DNA from: Ascidia mentula | Lineage: Eukaryota; Chordata; Ascidiacea; Phlebobranchia; Ascidiidae | Reading direction: 5' to 3' | Assembly: GCA_947561715.1 (NCBI GenBank) | Contig: OX387200.1 | Location: 64,501-128,500, forward strand | Length of the DNA: 64,000 nucleotides | Shown here: piece after piece, positions 37,801 through 64,000 of the stretch | Layout of the letters: the number at the start of each line of letters is the position of its first letter | Numbering within the stretch: the stretch's first letter is position 1 | The notes under the pieces: model-generated | Database searches by the model: none | What the model was told of the DNA's origin: nothing | The model's input: only the letters and a program-made list of their open reading frames with translations | Position numbers and translations under genes: made by a program

Positions 37801-40800
37801 TCGATGCAGAGGTCGAATCAAGGTCATTACTTTTTGCATCATCTTCTCGCCCAGTGGGTATCGTCACGCCTGAATTCACTGCATACTTGTCGCTAGGTGA
37901 CAGTAGAGCGCCTTGCAAGCGTCCGTTGCACGAAGCGTTGTGAAGATGAGAGATTTGGGGTGAGGGGTAAACGATTTCATTCATAAGTTGCCTGGGGTAA
38001 AGAGAACGCGCGACATCTTCCAGTACCTTTGTCTTAATCAGTCTGTGAACAAATAAATGAGCCTCTGTTATCAAAATAATGACCGCATGGAAGTTTGGTA
38101 CACAAACTACCTTTGAACAGTTTTCCTGTTTGTTTGGGGCTCGGGTTTCATAGGAGGGTAACTCCCCCATTGATCGGCTAAAGAAAGTCGGTTTGTTTCT
38201 TCTTTCACCGAGAAAGTTTCGGTTGAAAGTTGTTGAATTCTTCGGATCAACTCACGATGTTCTGTGTTCAAACCTGAAGGAAAAGTTGGTTGTATTTGTG
38301 GGTTAATTGTCAGAGGCATGGAATCACCATCTAAGAATCGACCAACTTCATCCAATCCGTTTGAAATGTGGGGAAGATTCAAGTTTTGTGAATGGAACCC
38401 ATCTATAGAAAAAACGCCATCCTAAGTATTCGCCAACTACGATGTAATTCTCCCCACCTACCTGACTGACTTCTCCCCCAAGCCATAGTAGGATGAGGTC
38501 TCTCTTCGCCACATGTGAAACTTACGTCACAACCGTTCCTGGGAGACGGTTGCTTGGCAAGTAAATTCGCTGAAACACCTTGAACTCCTCGAAATGGCGC
38601 CGAGACGGCCTGAAAGTGGTTGTTGGAAAATGACAATCGTTTCAATACACACACAAGTATACGAACCAATAATATCACATCATCATAACCAAGATGTTTA
38701 TTGAAAAATCCTTTGCTAAGAGAAAAAGAATACAACAGGCGATTGTACGTGGGATACTGACCTCTCGTGGCAAAAGTCGCTGCTTTTCACTGACATCCAA
38801 CAACTTAAAGTTACGTGACACGTTGGTAACGTCACATGGCACTTCCCACGAATGGCATGTGCCACTTGGTTCACACGTGTCAGTCCTGTTGAGCTTGGGA
38901 AGAAGGTTGCTAAAATCAGGGGAACTGTAGTGGCCTTGTTGACCGGCAATTTCACCGCTGGAATGAGGACGATGAGGTTGGTCGCCATGGTCACGGTTAG
39001 AATTGTGGGTAGAAATCTATCAAGGGGAAGAAGTGGTTTCAGTCCAACAACCATCTAATTAAAAGAGGTCTTTCCTTGCTGATATTTCGTTTACTTTTAC
39101 TGCTATGGAGCTGACCTTGGTTAGGAGACTATAGAATAGCTAAGATATCAACTTACTGGAAACTCCGAATGCTCGGGAAAAAATTGTTCGTACACCTTTA
39201 ACTCATCGTGTGTTCTCTGCAATGGGAAAGTCCCTTTGTCTGTGTTACTGAATTGTGACGTTTTGACAGTCTACAATAGAAAAGTATACCTTCCATTACG
39301 AACATTGAATGCTGGGCATTACAAAAATATCAATATTTGTTTTTCTGCATCATCTCACTGTAAATCCTGACCCTCTCCTCCTGCATTGTACACCTGTATC
39401 CTCTGCATCTTCTTGTTCTCCATGATTTTGTAGGATGTTGTCATCTTCCTCATCTTCAAATGATTCATCATCTTCACTTTCATCATCTGGTGGAAGGAAT
39501 ATTAAATTATAACAAACACTCCACATTAAACCTTATTAGAATAGCAACCATAACAAAACATACGTGACAAACCTGCTTTTATTTTAATTACTTTCCGCCA
39601 ATTAAATTAACAATCTAGTTGAAAACCACTTTACCAAAACAATCAGTGGAACTCGATGAATCTGATTCCCTCCTTCCAGGTAAACCAAATTGAAATGTGC
39701 AGTGGGAATTGTGAATCGGAAGGCGACTCTTTTGCTGGCAGCGACGTAGTATGAGGGTTGTGACACACAGCAGCGACTCAACAGGTTTGTTAATAGAACA
39801 GCCGACTGCACATGCAACCAATCATATGGTGATTGCAACACACATTGTGTTTCTCTGCTGTGGTTTTAGTGATAATCAGGCAAAACAGCTGATTCTTTAC
39901 CAAGAAAATATTACAAATAAAAGTTTCTAAACGTGCAAAGCCGCTTTGTCTTGGTAAATTCCAAGACAAATAATTTCATTTTTAATAATGACAAATTGCA
40001 ACAGTGCAACATCAACACTTGATAGTATTTTGTATCAATATAGATTTTCCAATCAGCAGCTTGTCATGCAGTCCAATGCAGACAGCTGAATGGTAAACAT
40101 GCAATTGTAAACAGAAAAGTTTTACCGGATAAATATTCTTTGCATGACGAATACAGAATTTCCATCCCATTGGCTTCGATAAAAGAACGTCGGCCGCATT
40201 CTAAAAAACATTTCCATCAGCAGAATAAAAACTTTATAGAACAAGAAAATAAATAAAATTCCAAAATAACTTACTGAGTACTGCAACATTTTTAACTATA
40301 TTGAGAAGTGATTTCCTGATCGCAACATGCCGATTTGTTCGAAAATCAACTTTATGGTAATCTCTATGCATTGCAAGCATATGTATGGTAGCACCAAGGG
40401 TAACGGCCCGTGATGCGTTGGCTTCTGCAAATGTCAAACATTTATTTGTTAATTTTTATAGTGAGCTCCAGACCATTAGTAAGTCTAATCAGTGCAGCTA
40501 TGCTGTGACTTGCAATGACCTTGTCAGTTAAATAGCCAAGTAAGACTTCCACTTTGTGGTGACTATATATGGCAACACACTTAAAAAACAATATTGGCTC
40601 TGATGCTAGAACACTTATGTGACGTTTGACCCATAGTTACAACATCCAAGTGCTGACAACACTTTTATCATCAAACTTTTCACCCAATGGTTTGTTGAAG
40701 TTATCTGGACATTGAACAACAAATATTTAACATGACTCTAAATTATACCCACTTACTTGAGTGTCGTATGAGTAGATTCAATGCTGCCAATGATGACCTG

Positions 40801-43065
40801 GAAGTAAATATTTTGTGAGAAAGCATGGTTTGTTGCACGTAGTCAACCTACTTGAGTGGGATCGGATGTTTCCGAGTTAAACTTGTTGCAACCTTGAATA
40901 AAACGTTCACTCCTCCAGCACGACCCAACAAACTTGCATTTGTTGATGCTGGACAATAAAGTTTTGTGTTAGAATGCACTTACCTTTATGTTTTTTTGTG
41001 ATCAATTTGTGATTGTTGCAGCCGATTACTTACAGTTGTTGATGCAAAGTTTCAAAACGCTGAGTGAAGCAGGAAGCATTCGTGCATGGGAGTGATGATT
41101 ATGTGACGATCGTACAGCGGTCAACAACATTGGAAGTGATCCAGTTAATCTGGCTCGCAAAGCAAATCTACGATCTGTGATGAATAACAAAAGTACTGTC
41201 AAAGTTACCGCATTAACATATTTACCGCATTAACATATTTTCTTCAGTAACTGCACTGGTTCATTCTACAAAGTAGTGTGGAACTGTGAATACACAAACA
41301 GAAGGCTAGGAAGTTTTAGTTATAGAAATAACCGGAAATGTTTTTTCTTTCCTGACGCCACCAAAGGACACATTGATAAAAGTGAATAACAACCAAAAGG
41401 TTATTTATAAGATTGTAAGAAATGGTTATTTTAATGTGATTGACACATAAGAGTGTTTTTTGTCAACATTTATGCATTATTGGACTTTTAATCAAGTTGC
41501 AGTTTGCAACTTTTTCTGGCGAAAATTCATTAAATGCAGGATTCAAATTAACGCGATTTGAAGCAAAAAACAACGCACAAACATGACAAAAAAACGAAAC
41601 CTTTCTGTCCTAGCTTTGCAAGCAATGAAATGATAGCAGAGAGGAGCCTCCAGTCCATATCAGCACCCAGATATGACAATGCGTGGAGGAGGACTCGTGT
41701 TGTATCATGTGATACCAGGCGTTTCATGGCCATGTGACCATCATTGGCAATTTCAGCCAGAGTACTTACAAGTGCCAAACATGCTCCCTGGTCGTTACAA
41801 CTCTGCATGGTGTAAATGTGGTTTGAAAAGTTTATCACATTATAAATGAAGAAATCTTACTTCTAAAGTTGACAAAATTATATCCAAGCCTGCCTTGCTT
41901 GTTACATCTTTCTTGGATGTTTCTGCAAAAATGTGCAACAATCTGTTTGAGTTTATGTCCAGTAAAACATTCACAAAATTTGACATTTATAAACAAAACA
42001 ATAGTTGTTGTTAATTGAAAACACAAAAGAAATCCTAATGAATCCAAAATGTTAATAACCAAAAACTGAACAGAAAGTGTTGATGTGTTTTGATCAATAA
42101 TAATATAATATAATGCTACAGTGACAGTTGTGTTAAGCTTAAACATTCCTCACAACTTACGATAGGTTTTCCACATCACCACGTTTCTAGTAAAAACTTA
42201 TTTTACTGCAAAGAAAGTTAGTCTCAATTTTCGATAATGTTATAAATAAGCAAACGCACACAACAAAGCAAATTAATACGAGGCACTGACCTTGATTATT
42301 GACTAGTTGAAGCAGTTTGTGACATAGATATCTTATTTGTTCCCGATCTGGGTTGCTTGAACCGCATAACTTTTCCAATGTTAAAAGAACAGATTTTACT
42401 CTAGATCTGCCAATGTAGAAAAGAATATGAAAACATTTGTAAGACGTTAGACAAATTTTTATGCCAACAGCTATTGCTGGTCTAATATTATAAACCTGTG
42501 CTGTTCAATAAATTTTTTGGTAATTAATCAAGAACTAAAAATTATGGCTCTGGCAGAATTATGTAAATAGCAAGAATTTTACCTAAAAAATCACATTAAT
42601 TGTACAGCAATTGTTTCATCTTAGCATTAGAAAATATAAAAAGCTTGTTGGCATAATAACTAGTTGCTGAGATATCGTATTACAATTATGAACAATGAAA
42701 ACACCGGTGACAACATTGCTGTGACAAACAGAAGGACGCTCAACATTGTCAAACAATAAAAGACCATTCAAACTTGTGTGCACGAATGTGTCCAGACTTG
42801 TGAAAATGCTGCAAACTTTTTAAAGTCTTTTTAAGTAGTATATACACAAACCATTGCCTTTTTGTGCATCTAAAGGACCAACGTTGTCATTAAAGATGTT
42901 AACTCCACAATATAAAGTTTCACAAACATGCTTTAGGTTGTATAGATTCTTATATAGACTACTGTAATTTATTCACAGAAAATATTTGAATGAGAAATGA
43001 ATTGGAATTTAAAAAAAAACTTACTTTGTTTCAGCTGACACTTTGCTTGCCCTTGTGGATGACAT
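34841..43065 (-). CDS. AGTPBP1: AGTPBP1 / cytosolic carboxypeptidase 1 (Nna1), 24 coding exons (1450 aa)
   Basis: M14-family zinc carboxypeptidase that removes glutamates from tubulin side chains and C-termini in the cytosol. Exons: 43065-43025, 42406-42291, 41922-41861, 41802-41601, 41174-41034, 40948-40852, 40797-40757, 40424-40275, 40200-40126, 39805-39635, 39486-39359, 39216-39157, 39016-38762, 38609-38462, 38402-38111, 38042-37604, 37534-37378, 37322-37090, 37028-36860, 36629-36407, 36242-36121, 36051-35915, 35857-35553, 35429-34841. The sum is 4353 nt and all phases agree. Residues 1-365 form the armadillo-like region, followed by an acidic exon ([16 protein letters not shown]), then [15 protein letters not shown]. 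The CCP N-domain lies at about 806-992. Zinc ligands sit in HPGES (about 1003) and DYHGHSRK (about 1114); the catalytic Glu is in VVVWRELG (about 1188). The last exon adds an Asp/Ser-rich tail of about 195 residues. The protein is longer than human CCP1 because of residues 450-800 and this tail. Confidence 0.95.
40483..40566. repeat. Diverged copy of the foldback element at 10.4 kb
   Basis: The run AAGACTTCCACTTTGTGGTG matches the reverse complement of the centre of the 10.4-kb element. Similarity continues to ATCAGTGCAGCT near 40490. It lies in an AGTPBP1 intron. The inverted-repeat partner is missing, so it is a half-element or fragment. Confidence 0.6.
41206..41241. repeat. 18-bp tandem duplication in an AGTPBP1 intron
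   Basis: TTACCGCATTAACATATT occurs twice in a row, immediately upstream (genomically to the right) of the 41034-41174 exon. Confidence 0.7.
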
Positions 43066-43988
43066 AACATATACCTTTCACATACATTTAAATTTCTGCA
43101 TTGAAAAATCAATATTAACCCCTTGCAATCATCAGCTGCAAATTAAAATTATTAACAGAAAAAAAACTTAGCCAACAAACACTTCAGGTAATTCTTTTCC
43201 ATCGTATGACAAACCTGTCCGCTGCCTTAACAATGTTTTGTGACAATACCGGTAAATCGCACAAAGGAGTAAAATGGCTAAACGAGGAAGGTTTCAAATA
43301 TCTTGACATATACATCTTTTACATCATAAATAATTACAATTGGTTATTATATGTAAATAAAATAATAACAACATGACACATAAGACAAATCATGATTAGC
43401 CACGATGTCATGTGATTTCGCTGTTACCAGACTCCAGACACACCGCACACCCACTTTGAAAGTGAAATGGACTCAATTAAATGCAGTGTGCTTGTTTGTT
43501 TTGGCATAACACATTCCATAATATGTTTATGAGGTCATTGTATGCGACAAAATGGCTACCAAAAATAAAATTAATTTGGCACATCATAATATATTTATTT
43601 TGTATGATTTTATTTTGCAAACTCATACTATTGATTTGCACACGTCTCTTATAGAAAAACAACGAATAAATAGCGCTTTCAGCGGATAAAATAAATTGTC
43701 ATGACGACAAAATCTTCCCAGTCTACCAAGCGAAAATGAGAGGATGTTGTTTTTATAAAAAGCGTAGTGTTAAAATTTTCAAGTACTTTGTATTTTAATA
43801 AATCAATAATTGACACAAATGAGAAATATATGCTAAAATTTTCTGCTAACTAACATTTGTTCCAATTTAAACAAGAAACGTTTGCACTCCAAAGCATTGG
43901 ATTAAACATAAGCTGCAAGTTACAACAAACTTTGTTTCAAGTTAAAACTGTTTTCCAAATTGTAACGGAGTTTTCTACTTTTCAAATA
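43066..43988. promoter_or_regulatory. Shared divergent promoter region of AGTPBP1 and SPAG17
   Basis: The two start codons are 923 bp apart and point away from each other, so both promoters must lie in this gap. A T-rich splice acceptor (CAG, complement at 43095-43097) sits about 30 nt upstream of the AGTPBP1 ATG. It would fit a leader intron or trans-splicing. The word GTTACC, half of an RFX X-box, occurs near 43424, but I could not find the other half. No TATA box is convincing among the AT-rich sequence. Confidence 0.55.
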
Positions 43989-60070
<16,082 letters not shown>

Positions 60071-60257
60071 TGAGAAAAACGCTTTCTCTGGCAAACTCAA
60101 ACACCTTTTTTGTGCTGTTTAAAATTTATTATTTTTGTGAAACAACGTTTTGGCGACCGTCAGAAAATCGTTTGATTTTTATTTGCTTAATTTTGAAATA
60201 TTCAGATTTTCTTCTCTGTTTCCATTGTTTGTTTGTTTTCCAACGTAATAGTTTTTT

Positions 60258-60334
60258 AATAAACATCTTTTGCAAGAAAAAGTTATTGGTGGTTGTGATA
60301 ATTTGGTCATCCTCCACAGCAAGATTACAATAAA
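60258..60334 (+). terminator. SPAG17 poly(A) signals
   Basis: Two plus-strand AATAAA sites (60258-60263 and 60329-60334) follow the stop codon at 60068-60070 by about 190 and 260 nt. Confidence 0.5.
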
Positions 60335-60422
60335 ATTAAAACCGATCGTTTCTATAATGACCTTGCCGCCATTAAATGATTTACCAAAGAATAACCTCAT
60401 ACCAAACTATGTTGGTTAAGTG

Positions 60423-60428
60423 TTTATT
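60423..60428 (-). terminator. FLOT2 poly(A) signal
   Basis: Minus-strand AATAAA about 680 nt after the FLOT2 stop. It is only about 90 bp from the SPAG17 signals, so the two convergent transcripts end almost back to back. Confidence 0.5.
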
Positions 60429-61110
60429 AACAATTATTATACAAGTTATAACCAGTGTACATTAGAGACAACACAAAAATAATGAATGCACATTGCCTGC
60501 CATGGAAAGCACCACCCATGCATTAAGAAAATACCAAGCTCACATTAATTCTCTGTTTAAACCACTGGCGATGTTTCCAAACAAGTTTCTTTACACAGGC
60601 CACAAAAAACTCCCATAACTGCTAACATACTAAATTTGGAAATAACAACTTAAACCAGGATTTAATCCACGAAGATTTGTATGTACAAGTAGAACACATG
60701 CGATTATTTCATGCAAGGTTATCAATAAAAACAAGGCTCTTACCACCAAGCAAGACATTGTGAAAAGACCAACTTTAACTGAATCTGCCATCGTAATACC
60801 TTGTGTTGTGAACACAACTCTACCCTGTTCTATATTTATGCTGTTGACTGATTGTGTTAACAATTGTGAAGCCAATGGGGATATAAAAAGGCAGAATTAG
60901 TATAAATTTAGGCATTAGCAGTATTAAAAATTATTAAAATGTTCTCTAAAATCACAAGAAAACAACAGCAACAATATGCAATATGAAGTAGTGCTCAAAG
61001 TATTCAGACATTTGGTCTCGGAGCCACTTGGTGAAATACATTTTTAATCTGTGAGGTAAAATTTAACCCACGGTTAGTGAGTGCCGTTGTATCGAGTGTT
61101 TCTTGCATAT
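60429..61110 (-). other. Probable FLOT2 3' untranslated region
   Basis: This stretch lies between the FLOT2 stop codon and its likely poly(A) signal. An 81-codon frame at 60630-60875 has no family resemblance. Nothing else was seen. Confidence 0.5.
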
Positions 61111-64000
61111 CTACTTGGCTCCGGGAACTTGCTTCAAAACCTGAGGATGCAAACATTAATGTCAATTTTGGTCAATTTGCAAAACACATGATAAAAATGG
61201 GTTATTATGGAATTATGTTGAAGCAACAGTTTTTGTTACAAAAATCCAACTGCCATGGACCAATGCCAGTCTGTACAGAAAGAACAACTTCTTTGCCTCG
61301 GTTCTAAGAATGACGTAAATAATATTTATTTCAACATTTGTCAAAAGAAAAAATAACATATTGAAATTGAAACCTTGGAAATGTCAACCCCGGTAATAGC
61401 TTGGACGGCCGGTGGCAACTCAGACAAAAGCTTGGTAACTTCACTCGTTGTTCTGTCCTCTCCTCCTCCAAGCAAAACAATCTCATCCACTCTTGACAAT
61501 GGTGCCGATACCTCTGCTGCAATCTAGTGGCAAAAACACGATTTTATTCACACACATACCAGATTTTGTGAAGTTTGCAATAAATTGCAATACACAAATA
61601 CACCCACATAAAGAATTAAACAGTAAGATTAGCCACACAATCATAGAAAAATTCACAATGTATTTCAAACAGCTGGTAGATTCCAAATGCATGTTGCTCT
61701 CTTACGCAATCTTAAAAATCTTACCTTAGGTAGGGAGTCAAGTACCAGAGACATCAAAGCAGCGTCCCCATATTGTTTATAAGCAGCTGCTTTTTGTCTC
61801 ATACTTTCAGCCTCTGCCTTTCCAATAGCTTCGATAGCTGAAGCTTCAGCCCCACCTATTTGTTTGATGTGTTCGGCATCTGCTCTGGCCGCTTCAACCA
61901 CCTTTGTTCTGACATCAAATATTTCCATTATATATATTGTATTTGTTTACATGGAGTAATTCAACTGGGGTATAAAGATATCCCATTGTCAATATTAATA
62001 AAAACTTCAAAAAAAAACATGTTTGTAAAAGGGTACAAAAAATAATCGGAAATTGGAAAATTTTCTAAACAAATAACTTGCACAAAAAAATCTTAACTAT
62101 ATTATGCTCTAAACACAGACAAACCTTAATGACAATTTACAACTTGGACAAGTTTTTTCGTGTATGAATTGTCAACTATCAATTTGTTACAAAAAAAAAT
62201 ATCAATAATAAAAAGTTTACTGTAAGTTTAATTTCTCATTCAAGTTTTATGGCCTGGGATGTGTGGCTTCCGTGTGTAGCAACTAATATTTATCAAATGT
62301 GTGAACTGGAAGCAGCGGGGGTGGAATAATAATGACAGGATATAGAAATTTCCTCTTAGCAGGAAACAACAATAAGAACACTATGTGTGCGACATCATTG
62401 AGTATTGATGCTGTGTTCAGCAATATAGAGGTAACTTTTCACACATGCGATTATCACAAAGACTAATTCCAACACACACATTTTTCGAGACGTTGAATGA
62501 AAGCCACTTGCTAATACTTTTTTGAAACTTACCTTTTTCCCTCTGCAAGAGTTTTGACTTTGTAAGCTTCCGCTTCTGTTGGTCTTCTTACAGTCGCCTC
62601 CAACTCACGATCTTTACGTTCTATCTCACGAGCTTCAACATCAATTTGTCTTCGACGTTGAACAACCTCAATTTCGATTTCTTCCTTTCTGATTTTTTGT
62701 TTCTCCTTCGCAGCTTGTAGTTGGTAAGCCAGTTGTGCCTCTGCTTGCTGTTATATAAAGATATCTTGTTGATACTGACAAACCAAACATCTCTTAAAAA
62801 AGTATGGTTGATTTAAAAATTTGTTAATTGCAGCATGGAACCTTCTTCCCAATTTTACACTTAAACATAAAAATAAACCACAGATTAGTTTTGTACTTAC
62901 TGCTGTGTTAACCTCCTTCTGATACGCTGCTTGCGACATTTTGAATGCTCGCTCAGAATCTGCAATTTTCGTGTCAGAGTCAAACTTAACATCCATAAGT
63001 GCCCGGTCACAACGAGCTTCCTGCGAGATATAGTTAAAACACATTATTTATTACTAGAATTTAAATGTTGTGGATCACACCAAGCAAAGAAGCGTTAACC
63101 CTTAAAAGTGTAGTTTCAGGAGTTTGTAATACAAACTTACCACCATGCCAGAGTCACGAGCTGCCTCTGCAACACCAATCTGTGCATCCCTTTTCACCGT
63201 TGCAGTTTGAGCTCGGCCGATAGAGTTTAGGTAATCCACTTTATCAACAACATCCTTGATGACAAAGCTCAGAACTTCAATACCCATCCTACCGACGTCA
63301 GGGGCTGCAACTTCTCGTACAAGACTTGCAAAAGTTTCACGGTCCTGATAGATCTGCTCCACCGTCAGTGTACCTACATAGCATGTTAATTTATGATGAA
63401 ACAAGTAATTCTAAGATTATTTAAATTCCCCACAAACATTTGTAGTTACCAAGAATTGCACGAAGATGTCCTTCCAAGGTCTGAAGAAGGATTTCTTCAA
63501 TTTGCTGAACTGTTTTGCCGAGAAACTGTTCACAGGCAGAAGAAAGAAGGTCTTTCTCCGTCATAACTTTTACCTGAAAATTAGTTTTCATTTTTGCTGC
63601 CAAAAGCACTAAGAACATGTAATTAACTTTTTAATTATGTAAACTTAAGTGAAATACTTTAAAATAAGAAGTACTTTGCTATAAGAAGACTGAGGATTTA
63701 CTTATATTGCATAAATACAAACATTGATCTTACTTGGGCGACTCCAGTGACGGTCAGAGGAACGCCTTCAGCTGTTTCAACATTGTCGCATGTTGGATTC
63801 AAAGTCATTACTTCAAGCGAGATGCTGAAAATTTAAAACAAACAACTTTGCAAAAGAATTTTTAAGTGGCAAATGCCAGCCAAGATAGAAGCTTGGGAGA
63901 TTCAAATGTTGTTTAGATGTAGCTTACTTAAAATTTAAAACAGAATGTTTTCAGTTATTACCGTTGAACTTCAGTAACGCAACACCAGGCCCACGCCCAA
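61111..64000 (-). CDS. FLOT2: Flotillin-2 (reggie-1), N-terminal end beyond window
   Basis: Flotillin-2 scaffolds membrane microdomains on the cytoplasmic face and oligomerises with flotillin-1. Exons from the window edge: 64000-63962, 63824-63734, 63573-63450, 63373-63141, 63020-62901, 62747-62533, 61908-61725, 61523-61374, 61140-61111; phases agree. The SPFH/PHB region contains ISLEVMTLNPTCDNVETAEG, MTEKDLLSSACEQFLGK, TLEGHLRAILGTLTVEQIY and VREVAAPDVGRMGIEVLSF. The flotillin domain is Ala/Glu-rich coiled coil (QAEAQLAYQLQ, EIEVVQRRRQIDVEA, EASAIEAIGKAEAESM). The C-terminus is ITGVDISK followed by a nine-residue last exon ending PGAK. These match FLOT2 better than FLOT1, for example the KDVVDKVDYL segment. 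About 35-50 N-terminal residues, including the acylation site, lie outside. The gene is tail-to-tail with SPAG17. Confidence 0.95.

Noticed and set aside
43420..43440. RFX X-box in the AGTPBP1/SPAG17 promoter
   Set aside because: Only the GTTACC half is present; the second half-site does not follow.
60630..60875. 81-codon minus-strand open frame
   Set aside because: It lies in the expected FLOT2 3' untranslated region, has no family resemblance, and no splice logic connects it.

Overview
The window looks like a piece of a compact, AT-rich tunicate genome, most likely an ascidian of the Ciona type. The genes are chordate or metazoan ones (BCAS3, a Gi-class G-alpha, two SLC7 transporters, FOXB, AGTPBP1, SPAG17, FLOT2). 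They have many short exons and short introns, and gene spacing is tight. No bacterial features are present. The genus is an inference; no species marker was available.

Layout. (1) 1-14353, minus strand: a BCAS3 orthologue of 15 coding exons, running off the left edge. Its 9.1-kb intron (488-9632) holds an intronless Gi-class G-alpha gene (2531-3604, same strand) whose C-terminal tail lacks the pertussis-toxin cysteine. (2) 16020-22874, minus strand: two tandem SLC7 amino-acid-transporter light-chain genes. Each has 10 coding exons with matching boundaries and phases, so they are a local duplication. (3) 23.24-24.75 kb: about ten related hairpins of 60-80 nt that look like a clustered microRNA family. 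(4) 24.75-31.2 kb: a long gene-free stretch leading to an intronless FOXB gene (31244-32542, plus). (5) 34841-43065, minus strand: a 24-exon AGTPBP1 (cytosolic carboxypeptidase 1) gene. (6) 43989-60070, plus strand: SPAG17, about 43 exons, head-to-head with AGTPBP1. One 4.2-kb SPAG17 intron carries two minus-strand membrane-protein genes: an LRR protein and a Thr-rich single-pass orphan. (7) 61111-64000, minus strand: FLOT2, tail-to-tail with SPAG17 and cut by the right edge.

How the genes relate. AGTPBP1 removes glutamates from tubulin tails and SPAG17 is a central-pair protein of motile cilia. Both act on axonemes or microtubules and share a 0.9-kb divergent promoter. The other neighbours have no obvious common pathway. 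Exon models were built by hand from splice sites, reading phase and remembered family sequences. Coding lengths divide by three for SLC7 copy 1 (484 aa), SLC7 copy 2 (476 aa), AGTPBP1 (1450 aa), SPAG17 (2310 aa), the LRR gene (307 aa) and the orphan (374 aa), which supports the models. Individual splice sites still need transcript confirmation.
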